From contig NZ_JAFBID010000051.1 of NCBI RefSeq assembly GCF_016811235.1, forward strand, positions 1 to 44,170: a DNA stretch of 44,170 nt, written 5' to 3'. This DNA is from Microvirga arabica. Its GTDB lineage: Bacteria; Pseudomonadota; Alphaproteobacteria; Rhizobiales; Beijerinckiaceae. The notes under the pieces were generated by a model that did not search any database, was not told the DNA's origin, and saw nothing but the letters and a program-made list of their open reading frames with translations. This document shows positions 7,268 to 15,788 of the stretch, piece after piece (position 1 is the first letter of the stretch; each line of letters begins with the position of its first letter). Position numbers and translations under genes: made by a program.

Positions 7268-7489
7268 TTACCGCTTCAGAGCACTCGCCTTCAGCTTCGG
7301 ATCCGTAATCCGGGCCAGATTGCGGTCATGCTCCTCAACAATCCGCTGAGCCTTGGCCGTGAGCGCCCGGCTGCTTGCAGCCGCTTTCGCCCGCACCCGT
7401 TCAACGAAGCTCGGGTCGAGCGTATTGCGCTGGCCAGTTGAGCCTGCGGATCTGGTGGCGGCTGCGCCACGAAGGATTTTCACGCCCAT
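7268..7489 (-). CDS. Small basic hypothetical protein
   Basis: 73 residues, unrecognised. The C-terminal 50 (LDPSFVERVRAKAAASSRALTAKAQRIVEEHDRNLARITDPKLKASALKR) form a strongly basic, probably continuous helix. The ATG at 7489 lies within the last codons of the restored phospholipase frame (10-nt overlap), so it would be translated by coupling from that gene. The gene ends just after dif-like site 2. The overlap pattern is the main reason for accepting it. Confidence 0.4.
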   Translation of the reverse strand: MGVKILRGAAATRSAGSTGQRNTLDPSFVERVRAKAAASSRALTAKAQRIVEEHDRNLARITDPKLKASALKR

Positions 7490-9134
7490 GAATAACCAAG
7501 CCTTGCTAACCGCTTAAGCGGCTCTTCAAATATGGTGTTAATTCCCTCAGAGAGCAAGTTGATGACGCTCTCCAGGTCCGGGGCCTCTGCGGCCAGGCGC
7601 TCCTCGCCCTCCACGACAACGATAAAGGCGGGCTCATCCTGCCCGGCCGTGAACACCGGAACGCACAGCGACCATGCGAGTTCCGGCCAGATCAGGCGGG
7701 GCGCTGGCGGTTCGCCGGACCTGGAAGGATTTCCGTACCCTCCGCATCGTAAAGCAACCCGGCCACCTGGACGATTTCTGTAAAGATGGGCTCTCGTCCC
7801 AACCAGGTTCGGCCAGTAAGCGAGCCTTCCATCGGTACGAGCATCGCCTCATCGGTATGCTCCTTGTAGCCGATCCCATGCCGGAGCCTGAGGGAGCGGT
7901 ACAACCCGGCCTCTTTGATGGCGAGAGCGATCCGTATACGGCCCGTCAAAGTACCCGAGACGAAGATGCTTCGCTGCTCTTCCAGTACGGCACGGGTGAG
8001 TTCATACACATCCCGGGTGGCCTCTCGCAGAACACCTGGCCCCTCCAGAAGCCGCTGCACAATGCGGGCTCGGGCATAATTGGTAGCCTCCGCGACTGCC
8101 CTTAGCGCGGCATCCGCTCCGATATCGAAGTCCAACACCTTCAGCTGGGTTTCCATCGGGACCACTTCGAGCCGGCCGACCGCCCGTTTGTTCAAAACGG
8201 AGGAACCGAAGATCGCCGTTTTCACGGCAGCTCCAAGCCATCCTGTCGGGGAAACCGGAGCGTTCGAGGTGGTATCGATGATTTCGACGGCTATCGTCAA
8301 CGCGTCGGGATCGAGCGCACGCTCCTCGTCGAAGGGCCACGCTGGCAGATTGGACACGAGGCCACCGTCCAGAAACACCGACGATCCGAATTCGAAGGGG
8401 CGGAAGATCACAGGGAGGCAAATCGAGGCCGCCACAGCATCGGCAACCAGGGTATCGGGTGTTTGCTCGGGTGAGAACAGCCTGAGCTGACGTGCATTCA
8501 GGTCGGTGGCGACAATCTTCAGGGTTGGCCGGCCATCAACGCCGAAATCGGAGAAGAGAACATCCCGTCCCGGTTCAGTGGGAAAAAGGCGCTCCTGCAA
8601 CAGCTTCCGCAAGGCGTCCCGAAAGATATGCACACTCGACAGACCACTGAGCAGCCAGAGGCCTCCGGTCACACCGACACTAATCCAAAAAGCCACTGCG
8701 AGTGCGACAGCCCATCGGCCGTAATCATGGGCGACACACAAAGAGCCAAACAGGGCGAGAAGCAGCAAGCCAACTGATGCAACCCGGCGGCGACCGGAGA
8801 AGGCTATTGCAGCAGAACGTAGAGCAGCAATCCGCGCCCATCCTCCCCGGCCGAAAATGTCGGTTGCCGCTCGGAATTTCGGACCAAGCAACGGCAGCAG
8901 TGTTGTGCCACGGACGGGATCAGCCATATCATCGGCATGCATTCCGGTCGCTCGCAAGGCTGCAATGATGGCGCCTGCTGAGGTTCCTGCGAGCCCGCAG
9001 ATGTTGGCTCCATATTCCTTGTCAAGCGCCTTCAGTGCACCGATATGGACAAGGCCTTTTGCGCCTCCCCCTTCGAATGCGACGAACACGCGATCAACAG
9101 TCCTGTCCTCGGCAGGCTCGTCCTCCTGGATCAT
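7480..9134 (-). pseudogene. Patatin-like phospholipase with C-terminal sensor-like domain, frameshifted
   Basis: The frame from the ATG at 9134 encodes a patatin lipase: the glycine-rich oxyanion loop EGGGAKG (residues 21-27), nucleophile motif GTSAG (S52) and catalytic DGG (D256). Two hydrophobic segments (about residues 120-134 and 142-163) sit inside the lipase domain and should anchor it in the membrane. After residue 370 comes a GAF-like region. That frame stops at 7692, but the -1 frame carries the missing end of the domain (LIWPELAWSLCVPVFTAGQDEP, then VVVEGEERL) to a TGA at 7480. A single base lost from the GGGG run at 7698-7701 explains it. It could be a real null allele or a sequencing error. 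No cyclase gene is nearby, so a CBASS role is not supported. Confidence 0.8.
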
Positions 9135-9370
9135 CAATCTATCGCCTTGCCTCGGGACACGCTGCTTCAATAGGTTTGGACGGCCTGTAGCTAGCAGGAC
9201 TCGGTAAAAACATCACTTCAAACAAACAGTCGCTTCCGCTTGGAAAATCTCCGGCGAGGTATTATGTGCTCCTGCATTCTCTCAGTCGCTTTCCTGTCAG
9301 AGGTTGACACCCGGGCGTGAGACCCATTCTCCGCCGGAAAGCTCGTTACGATTAGCATAGGACAAGACAC

Positions 9371-10555
9371 ATGCCCGGCATCGCACGTCAGTTCGAGCCG
9401 CAGATCACCCGTACCGGTGGCGCCCCGTCCAAGTACCGTTTCACCGCCCGGTGTTCCGGGTGCCCCAAGACAGACACCTACGAGGCCAGCAAGCCTGCTG
9501 GTGATGAGTTCGTCAAAGGCTACTTCAAGGAGCGCGGCTGGCTTCTCGGCCGCGACCGGGCCTATGATCTGTGTCCGTCCTGCCTGGCAAAACCCCGAGC
9601 GGTTCAGCAGCCTCGGCTGTCCAATGACGCAGGCTCCCAAAGGTCGCCAGAGGCGGCCAAGCCTTCAGGTGGCGTGAGCGCCCCAGCGGACAAGCGATCC
9701 CGGGACACCGCTGACATCCTGGCCCGCCACCTGGGCAAGCCTGAAGCGCTCGCTGCCGAGGTCTTCCGTCCCAAGCCCGTGCAGTCCCCTCGCTCCTCCG
9801 CTCCGGAGGCGCCCCCGCAGACCGGATCAGCCCCTGCCCTGTCACGCGAGGTGGAACAGGCCTTGACGGGAATGGCCGCAGAACTGAAGGACCTTCGCTC
9901 GACCATGGAACTCATGGCGGAGCAGATGGGCAAGCTGGTGGCTCTCGGCGGTCAGCAGCTGGAGGCCATCGCGCGGCTCACACCCCTGATGGTTCAATCG
10001 GCTGACGGGATCTCCGGCGGCCTTCGGGATGTTGTCAGCGCGATCCAGTCCATCCCGAGCGCCTCCCCTCCTGAGCGAGAGCCCTCCAAGGCAGAAGAGC
10101 CGCTTACGCCAGAGGCTGAACCGGTCGAACAGCAGGATCCAGAGCTCAGCTCAGAGCCAGAACCTCGGAAGGCGTCCAAGGCGAAAGCGCGCTCGAGAGC
10201 GGGTCAGCGTTCGACGGAGACTAAGGACCAAGTTCGTCAGACTGGCTCCGGACCCCTTGTGATCAAGTCGATCCCCGACGCGAAGCGTTCGGACCGGTTC
10301 TACACCTCCATCCGCCTGCCGCGGGATCTGTGGGACCAGGCTGGCTTCGGCCCGAACGACCGTCTGCTGCTGGACTGGAGCGGCAAGGCGCTCACGATTG
10401 AGCGTGTGGCTGAGGGGGGCGTAAAGCCTAAGGCGGTTGGGAGCACCTGTGTTGTCCTCCAATCTTGGAAGCTCGGAAACCTCAATCTTGACCAGCCGAA
10501 GGTCACCAGCGCTGACGGATCGCTGCGCCTGACAGGAGGACGTCGACAGACGTGA
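9371..10555 (+). CDS. Zinc-ribbon / coiled-coil protein with AbrB-like C-terminus
   Basis: 394 residues in three parts. Residues about 20-75 hold two CxxC pairs (C28/C31 and C68/C71), a probable zinc ribbon. Residues about 160-230 form a long helical, coiled-coil-like stretch (VEQALTGMAAELKDLRSTMELMAEQMGKLVALG), followed by a proline/glutamate-rich linker. Residues about 310-355 (DRFYTSIRLPRDLWDQAGFGPNDRLLLDWSGKALTIERV) resemble a SpoVT/AbrB beta-barrel DNA-binding fold. Together these suggest a nucleic-acid-binding or replication-associated protein. I do not recognise a named family. A weak AGGA site precedes the ATG, and the 200-nt gap upstream has a TTGACA-like hexamer but no convincing -10. 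Confidence 0.72.
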   Translation: MPGIARQFEPQITRTGGAPSKYRFTARCSGCPKTDTYEASKPAGDEFVKGYFKERGWLLGRDRAYDLCPSCLAKPRAVQQPRLSNDAGSQRSPEAAKPSGGVSAPADKRSRDTADILARHLGKPEALAAEVFRPKPVQSPRSSAPEAPPQTGSAPALSREVEQALTGMAAELKDLRSTMELMAEQMGKLVALGGQQLEAIARLTPLMVQSADGISGGLRDVVSAIQSIPSASPPEREPSKAEEPLTPEAEPVEQQDPELSSEPEPRKASKAKARSRAGQRSTETKDQVRQTGSGPLVIKSIPDAKRSDRFYTSIRLPRDLWDQAGFGPNDRLLLDWSGKALTIERVAEGGVKPKAVGSTCVVLQSWKLGNLNLDQPKVTSADGSLRLTGGRRQT

Positions 10556-10630
10556 GGCTGATCGTCGAACAATGTGCGGGCGCGCGAGCCTCAGACCACA
10601 GCTTCCCGAGGCCCATTGGTTCGGCTTGCC

Positions 10631-11363
10631 TCAAGTCGGGATCTCGACCACCTTGATCCCGACCCGTCGCCGGGCCCGGGTCATCGGGTAGCCCAGAGGG
10701 TTGCAGACAACCCGCATCTCATGATCGCCGGTCGGCAGCAGATAGTCGAACGTGACCATGGATCCAGAGCCGGGTCTTGGGAAAGCGCTCCGGATCGAGG
10801 TTGTTCACGAAGAATGCGTTCTGAGCATCCTCCTGGAAGTCAGGGTGGATCGATCCAGGAAAGGGAGCGTGATGCGAGACAATCACGTCGGCCTTGGCCT
10901 GCTCGAGAAACGTGAGCTGCGCCAGGTGCAGGTCGTTCCACCTGCCGACGGTCACGCCCTGGATCTTAACGAGGGCCGGGAAGCGGGCAGCCTCACGCCG
11001 CCCGACATCATCCAGAAAGGTCCAGAGCGTTGCCACGGCGAACCGGATCCCGCCCATCGTGACCAGATCACCCAGGTCCTTCGGGAATGAGCCGCCGTAG
11101 TAATCGTGGTTTCCGTTGACGTGGATGATGGGCAAGCCGAGTTCATCCTCAATTCTTTCCAGCACCTGAATGCGGATCTCAGGATCGGGATGCATATCGC
11201 CAGCGATCACCATGACATCGGCATCGAGCTCACGAGGGAGCGAGAGGCTGCCATGGACCTGGAACATCCCAGGCGGGGTCCCGAGCAGCGGCGGGTCATT
11301 GCGCTCATCAAGGTGAAGATCGGAGATCAACGCAATCCTGATCAATGGTGATTCTTGACTCAT
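10631..11363 (-). pseudogene. Calcineurin-like metallophosphoesterase, frameshifted
   Basis: The frame from 11363 has the metallophosphoesterase motifs in order: DLHLDE (D15, H17), GDMH (residues 55-58), GNHDYY (84-89), SHHAPFPGS and WIHGHV. It then runs into an unrelated tail and stops at 10719. The other frame continues as the expected family ending (TFDYLLPTGDHEMRVVCNPLGYP, then RARRRVGIKVVEIPT) to a TGA at 10631. The break lies at about 10749-10758, where loss of one unit from a tandem 5-nt repeat would turn HGHVTFDY into the present sequence. All metal ligands precede the break, so residual activity is possible. The preceding phospholipase gene is broken in a similar way. Confidence 0.82.
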
Positions 11364-11870
11364 CTGTGCTCCTTTAACATCGGCACAGTTCTGTGCGGCC
11401 CCCCTCCAGGCCGGCAGCCGGCTTCCTGTAACATTTTGCTTATGCGAACACCTATGGGTCGTTCGGTCATGTCAAAAACTTGGTCGACTTGCCCCTAGGT
11501 GCGCTTGGCGCTGGAAGCCGATTGTCGGACGGCTGCAGATCGAGCCTGAGAGCTTGGGCAACTTCACGCATGAGATGATCTACGCGCTCGTCTACAGCCC
11601 GCACGGCAAGGCGCTCGGGGTGTTCTGGCATCTGCTGATAGCCCGCCACCGCCGACGAACCTGGTACGCCTGCAACCCGCGGGGCCTCACAATTATGCTT
11701 GAGAACACAATCAAGCAGCGCCGCCTGAGATTGGCGCGCCAGCTTCGGGCATTGGGAGGGCGACCTGATCCGAAAGCTAGTGCCTCCTTTCTGATGGCGT
11801 TAGCTCAGTGATAAGCTTATTAGGGGTAAGGACCTTGTTGTATAACCTGAAATCAACATCGAGTTACGAA
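11364..11870. other. Gene-poor stretch
   Basis: About 500 nt without a convincing gene. A plus frame from a TTG at 11554 to 11811 (85 residues, basic, with a WHLLIARHRRR segment) and a minus frame at 11467-11649 overlap, and neither has a ribosome-binding site or a recognisable family. The degenerate dif-like half site lies at its left end. Confidence 0.4.
11423..11448. repeat. Degenerate dif-like half site 3
   Basis: The 9-nt core TTATGCGAA of the conserved arm is intact at 11440-11448. The opposite arm (TCCTGTAACAT) matches the other two sites at about 7 of 11 positions, with a 5-nt centre. A loose second piece, TGTCAAAA, occurs at 11470. It lies just upstream of the metallophosphoesterase gene. 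The evidence is weaker than for the other two sites. Confidence 0.3.
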
Positions 11871-12173
11871 ATGACCTTGAAAAAAGAACAAGATTCCGAC
11901 TTGACAGAATTTGCCCAAGTTCCGTTCCCGTTGCCGGAAGGCTGGGAGGCTCCGCCACCGCCACCTCCACCGAAGTATTTCCTTCTCAACAACCGGATCA
12001 TCAACGGCGAGAAAATCGCGTCGGCTGGTGAGAAGGTCTTTATCTCGCCGCATTACGACTACGGGTTGGCGCGCGAAGACACGCAAGCCACTGGGGTCGA
12101 GCATGTGAGCGTCACCCAGTCATCCGATGGCAGCGGCCCGACGTTCACGGTGCCGTGGGATGACCTAGGCTAA
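11871..12173 (+). CDS. Hypothetical proline-rich small protein
   Basis: 100 residues from the ATG at 11871. It opens with a charged segment (LKKEQDSDLTEFAQVPFPLPEGWE), then a run of seven prolines. A compact C-terminal part follows (KYFLLNNRIINGEKIASAGEKVFISPHYDYGLAREDTQATGVEHVSVTQS) that looks like a folded beta domain. An earlier in-frame ATG at 11808 adds 21 residues that seem non-coding. I do not recognise the family. It lies next to the IS6 remnant, which begins about 95 nt downstream, and on the opposite strand to it. Confidence 0.5.
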   Translation: MTLKKEQDSDLTEFAQVPFPLPEGWEAPPPPPPPKYFLLNNRIINGEKIASAGEKVFISPHYDYGLAREDTQATGVEHVSVTQSSDGSGPTFTVPWDDLG

Positions 12174-12268
12174 ACCAGATAGACGCCGGCAGCGCCGGCG
12201 CCATTCTCAAGCCTGCTTGATCTCGTGCCCGAGAAACGGCGCCTCGCCGGTCCAGGGGCGAGTTGTCT

Positions 12269-13074
12269 GGCTCCGTTGCATTAACTTGAAACGGCACGAC
12301 GGACCCAGCCGGAATGGATTGCTCAGGCGGCAAGACCGAAGAGCTGGTTCACCAGGCGGATTTGGCCTGTCACACCGGGCTGAGGCAGGCCGCAGTGACC
12401 ACGACGGATCATGCGCATGACCTCAAACCCTCTCAGGGTCGCGGAGGCTGTCTTCATCCTCTGGAACCCACGGGCTGGGCGGATCACGCGCTTGAGGGCG
12501 CCATGATCTGCCCCGATGACATTGTTCAGATATCTCGAGGTCCGGTGCTCGACATTTTCCGACAGCAGCCCTTCGCTTTGTAAGCGTCGGATGTCCTTCG
12601 GATACGAGGCTAGTCTGTCGGTCGTGATCGAGGATAATTGCCCATCATGTTGAGGGCTTTGCGCAAGGAGCGATAAGCGGCTCGGGAATTGCGGCGATCC
12701 GACAGTATGAAGTCGATCAACTGCCCGTGCTTGTCGACCGCTCTGAACAGATACTTCCAGCGCCCGCTAACCCGCACGTATGTCTCGTCCACACGCTACG
12801 ATCCGGAACGGACTCCCTGATATTAGCGGACCCGCTTCTCGATCTCTGGCGCAGAGTGCTGGACCCAGCGAAAGATCGTAGACGGGTCGACCTCGACACC
12901 ACGCTCCTGCATCATCTCGGCCAGATCGCGATAGCTGATGCTGTACTTGCAGTACCAGCGCACGCATAACAGGATGATCTCGGCTGGAAAGCGATGGCGC
13001 TTAAACAGAGACAACAGGATGGCACCTCAATTAGCCATCCCTCGCTACACTGCCAAGGTTAACGCGACAGTGCT
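12269..13074 (-). mobile_element. Degenerate IS6-family insertion sequence
   Basis: An 806-nt element, the usual IS6 length. Its imperfect terminal inverted repeats (12269-12285 and 13058-13074) match at about 12 of 17 positions and have the IS6-type pattern. One broken transposase fills it. No 8-bp target duplication is visible in the flanks, which suggests age or rearrangement. Confidence 0.75.
12323..13014 (-). pseudogene. IS6-family transposase, inactivated
   Basis: The minus frame starts MSLFKRHRFPAEIILLCVRWYCKYSISYRDLAEMM and continues through VDPSTIFRWVQHSAPEIEKRVR, the IS6 helix-turn-helix region. A TAA at 12823-12825 replaces the expected W in RWYQG. A TAG at 12796-12798 replaces the W just before RVDETYVRVSGRWKYLFRAVDKHGQLIDF, the first DDE block. 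A frameshift at about 12623-12636 then separates this from the second DDE block (ITTDRLASYPKDI). The normal family C-terminus (HGALKRVIRPARGFQRMKTA, then IRLVNQLFGL) reaches a TGA at 12323. With two nonsense changes and a frameshift, it cannot make active transposase. Confidence 0.85.
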
Positions 13075-13083
13075 CCTAGCCGA

Positions 13084-13107
13084 GCCTTATGGTTTTGGCT
13101 TAGCGCC
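13084..13107 (+). repeat. Left copy of a 24-nt imperfect inverted repeat flanking the cargo block
   Basis: This 24-nt stretch (core GGTTTTGG between GCCTTAT and TTAGCGCC) recurs in inverted form at 28591-28614. The two differ by a 2-nt insertion and a few changes. The pair brackets 15.5 kb. It could be an old element terminus, but the right copy overlaps a terminator tail, so chance is not excluded. Confidence 0.35.
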
Positions 13108-13671
13108 CTAATCCGTCACCGATGTGGTGAGCCCCCTCCCCGTTCCTGCAGTCATCTGAACGGGAAATTCGAACCAGGTTCCCTACCCGGCCGATTGAGC
13201 ATTCGTTAGGTACCGCCATTCCGGCTCTTCATGGGCGACGTGGTGGAACCCTGCCGCGAGTTAATCCAGCAGAACGCACTCGCGGGCGTTGTCCGGTTAA
13301 TGGACAGTTGTTGTCCTGTCTGAGTACCTATAAGGTTGACTCAATTGCGGAAAAGATAGACTCATCTTGCACGGAAGTCTGACTCAAACCTTCCCAGCGG
13401 CGTTGCAGAGTTTGAACGGAAGCAGATGATCTGAATCTGAGTCAGACATTAAGTTTTCTGAACACGGGTGTAATACACCAGCATACAGCTTCGCGATGGC
13501 GCGTATATTGATGCCGATAACAGCCACTTAACCCGACGATGTCCCCATTCGTCTGGAATATCTGGATAGGATTGTCTGCTCCAGACCAACATGGTAATTA
13601 ACGGGCCGTCTTCTCACCTCGTATAGCTTTGGAGCCGTGGCATGGGAGCCCAGCCCTCGTCAGACAAGTAA
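13108..13671. other. Gene-free stretch holding the left repeat cluster
   Basis: No plausible gene is seen in these 560 nt. The stretch lies between the IS6 remnant and the floR-like gene and contains the phased GACTCA repeats and the 27-nt repeat annotated separately. Confidence 0.5.
13312..13464. repeat. Left repeat cluster, transposon-end-like
   Basis: Three direct motifs TTGACTCA, TAGACTCA and CTGACTCA start at 13336, 13357 and 13379, spaced 21 and 22 bp, about two helical turns each. A TGT lies upstream at 13312. At 13438-13464 is a 27-nt sequence ending ACA that matches 28313-28339 at 25 of 27 positions and carries an inverted copy of the motif. Phased binding sites with TGT/ACA termini are what Tn7- and Tn402-like transposon ends look like. 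No transposase gene is present, so the assignment is inference. Confidence 0.5.
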
Positions 13672-13702
13672 GCCGCAACAACGCTTTCCTTGTTGTTGCG
13701 GC
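13672..13702 (+). promoter_or_regulatory. Leader hairpin upstream of the floR-like gene
   Basis: A perfect 11-bp stem (13672-13682 with 13692-13702) encloses a 9-nt loop, 77 nt before the exporter start. There is no T-run, so it is not an obvious terminator. Translational attenuation by leader hairpins is known for cmlA genes, and this could be a relic of such control. No clear leader peptide was found. Confidence 0.4.
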
Positions 13703-13779
13703 GTCTGTCGAACCGATCCCAGCCCATGCTGACAGGCAGATCGCCGCCGAATGATTCTCATTTGAGCGGATGCCTTACT

Positions 13780-14979
13780 ATGTCTTCAAAGCCCTCCCTG
13801 TGGGCCTACTCGTTGCCGACAGCGCTCCTGCAGATGGTGCCCTTTGACATCCTCGCCTCCCTGGCGATGGATATCTACCTTCCCATCGTTCCCGCCATGC
13901 CGGGCATTCTCGGCACAAGTCCGGCCACCGTCCAGCTCACGCTGAGCCTCTATATGGTGATGCTCGGCCTCGGCCAGATCATCTTCGGACCGCTCTCCGA
14001 CCGCGTCGGGCGGCGGCCCGTTCTGATCGGAGGCGCGATCCTGTTTGCGGCGGCATCATTCTGCCTAGCTGCATCCTCGACCGCCGTTCCCTTTGTTGCC
14101 CTTCGCTTCCTGCAGGCGGTGGGGGCCTCAGCAGTCATGGTGGCCACCTTTGCGACCGTCCGCGACGTCTATGCCCATCGTCCGGAAAGTGTGGTCATCT
14201 ACAGCCTGTTCAGTTCCATGCTGTCCTTCGTGCCTGCGTTAGGACCAATTGCCGGGGCGCTGCTCGCGGACAGGTTCGGCTGGCGTTCGATCTTCGTCAC
14301 GCTGGGTGTTCTTGCCGTTCTCGCGGGCATGCACGCGCTGTCGCGATGGCACGAAACTCGGCCGAGGACAACCGTCATGTCACGGCGCTCGGTCCTGCCG
14401 ATCCTCCGCAGCCTTGCGTTCTGGACCTACACGCTCGGGTTCAGTGCCGCTATGGGGACATTCTTCGTGTTCTTCTCGACTGCCCCTCGTGTCCTCATCG
14501 ACAGGGCTGGATACTCCGAGCTGGGGTTCAGCTTTGTCTTTGCCACGGCAGCGGTCGTGATGATCATCACGACGCGCTTCACCAAGCGTTTCGTTAGCCG
14601 GTGGAGGAACGCCGGCAGTCTCTCGAGAGGCATGGGGATGCTGCTCCTGGGCGCAGTGCTCCTAAGCCTGGGGGAGGTGTTCGGGCCCCCATCCTTTTGG
14701 ACGTTCATCGTCCCCATGTGGGTCATGGCGATCGGCATTATCTTCACCGGGTCGGTGACGGCGAACGGCGCGCTTGAAAAGTTCGGAGACATCGCCGGGT
14801 CGGCGGTGGCGCTTCATTTCTGCGTGCAGAGCCTCATCGTGAGCATCGGCGGAACTGTGGCCGTGGTTTGGTTGCAAGGTGACACGGCATGGCCGCTTGC
14901 GACCTTCTCTTCGGTTATGGCCATCATCGTCCTGATCGCATTGGGGTCGTTGCGGCATCGAAGCCGTTTGCAAACCTAA
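13780..14979 (+). CDS. FloR/CmlA-family MFS exporter
   Basis: 399 residues with about 12 membrane segments. The sequence follows the FloR/CmlA phenicol exporters closely throughout: PFDILASLAMDIYLP, VPAMPGILGTSPATVQLTLSLYMVMLGLGQ, GPLSDRVGRRPVLIGG, RFLQAVGASAVMVATFATVRDVYA, GTFFVFFSTAPRVLI and a C-terminal VTANGALEKFGDIAGSAVA. These are drug/proton antiporters of the inner membrane that expel chloramphenicol or florfenicol. The start at 13780 (MSSKPSLWAYSLPTALLQM) matches the family length; the frame open from 13690 is too long. Divergence from clinical FloR is appreciable, so the substrate range is inferred only. A strong hairpin lies in the leader, and it is the first gene of the cargo block. 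Confidence 0.85.
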   Translation: MSSKPSLWAYSLPTALLQMVPFDILASLAMDIYLPIVPAMPGILGTSPATVQLTLSLYMVMLGLGQIIFGPLSDRVGRRPVLIGGAILFAAASFCLAASSTAVPFVALRFLQAVGASAVMVATFATVRDVYAHRPESVVIYSLFSSMLSFVPALGPIAGALLADRFGWRSIFVTLGVLAVLAGMHALSRWHETRPRTTVMSRRSVLPILRSLAFWTYTLGFSAAMGTFFVFFSTAPRVLIDRAGYSELGFSFVFATAAVVMIITTRFTKRFVSRWRNAGSLSRGMGMLLLGAVLLSLGEVFGPPSFWTFIVPMWVMAIGIIFTGSVTANGALEKFGDIAGSAVALHFCVQSLIVSIGGTVAVVWLQGDTAWPLATFSSVMAIIVLIALGSLRHRSRLQT

Positions 14980-14986
14980 CAAGATC

Positions 14987-15025
14987 GGGAGCCGAGCGTC
15001 GGTCATGCCGCTCTGCCCGGCTCCC
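14987..15025 (+). terminator. Possible terminator after the floR-like gene
   Basis: A perfect 8-bp GC-rich stem (14987-14994 with 15018-15025) lies 8 nt past the stop codon. No T-run follows, so it may only be a stabilising 3' hairpin. Confidence 0.3.
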
Positions 15026-15254
15026 GCGAGACCCAGACGGGGAGCAATATAATCGATGGCGAAGCTAGATCGGCTGACACCTGCCTAGGTCGGTCCGCGC
15101 AACGCAGCCCGGCCGATGCTCAAACCTCTCACCACTGGCGCTTTCTGTCGAAGACGGGGAGAGGTCGGTTAACGATCGTAGAATGTACAAGCGCATGTCA
15201 CGAATGGCCGGCACGCTTCGTCCTTGCCCACGATAACACAAAGGACGGTCGATC

Positions 15255-15710
15255 ATGGTCAGCTCCCAATCTCCAGGGCCGCGGCGCATGTTGTCACTCC
15301 CTGTCTTCTTACTTTCCGTTCTCGTCTCTCTGTCCACCTCCTCCTCGGGAGGTAGTCACGAGAGCCGGCCTGCAAAACCGGTGGGTGCCAGTGATGCCGT
15401 CAGAGTCGAGCCGCAACTCCAGGCCCTAATTGAGGGCTCGAAGTCACTATCGATCGTCCACGCTGTCGTTGCGCCCGGCAGGACGGAGCCCAGGCATCGG
15501 CATCCCGGACTGGAGATCATCTATGTCCTGGCGGGCTCGGGGCAGATCGACATCGACGGCAAGGCATCGGACCTAGGCAGGGGAACGATCGTACAGGTGC
15601 CGGCAGGAGCCACCAAGGCCATGACTAACAGGAGCCGCACGGATGCCCTCGAGGTGCTTGCCATACTGGTCCTCGAACCCGGTGCTCCACCGGTATCCAT
15701 GATCGATTGA
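15255..15710 (+). CDS. Secreted cupin-domain protein
   Basis: 151 residues. The N-terminus (about residues 10-30, RRMLSLPVFLLSVLVSLSTSSSG) looks like a signal peptide. The remainder is a single cupin barrel with motif 1 PGRTEPRHRHPGLEIIYVLAGSGQIDIDG (metal ligands H, H and E) and motif 2 GTIVQVPAGATKAMTNRS. Such small exported cupins have no single known role, and binding of a metal and a small organic ligand is typical. It stands alone on the plus strand, convergent with the ECF sigma factor gene. Confidence 0.78.
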   Translation: MVSSQSPGPRRMLSLPVFLLSVLVSLSTSSSGGSHESRPAKPVGASDAVRVEPQLQALIEGSKSLSIVHAVVAPGRTEPRHRHPGLEIIYVLAGSGQIDIDGKASDLGRGTIVQVPAGATKAMTNRSRTDALEVLAILVLEPGAPPVSMID

Positions 15711-15788
15711 CTGAGGCCGGACTTGCCAGGGAGCAACTCCGCCGTTCGCCATGCCTCAATACGTGGCGATTGCAATACCGAGTGCGCG

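Noticed and set aside
7480..9134. CBASS effector (CapV-type patatin)
   Set aside because: No nucleotidyltransferase or CBASS accessory gene is nearby, and the membrane insertion and C-terminal domain are unlike CapV.
12959..12975. Further dif-like half site (CGCATAA)
   Set aside because: It lies inside the IS6 transposase coding sequence and lacks the second arm.
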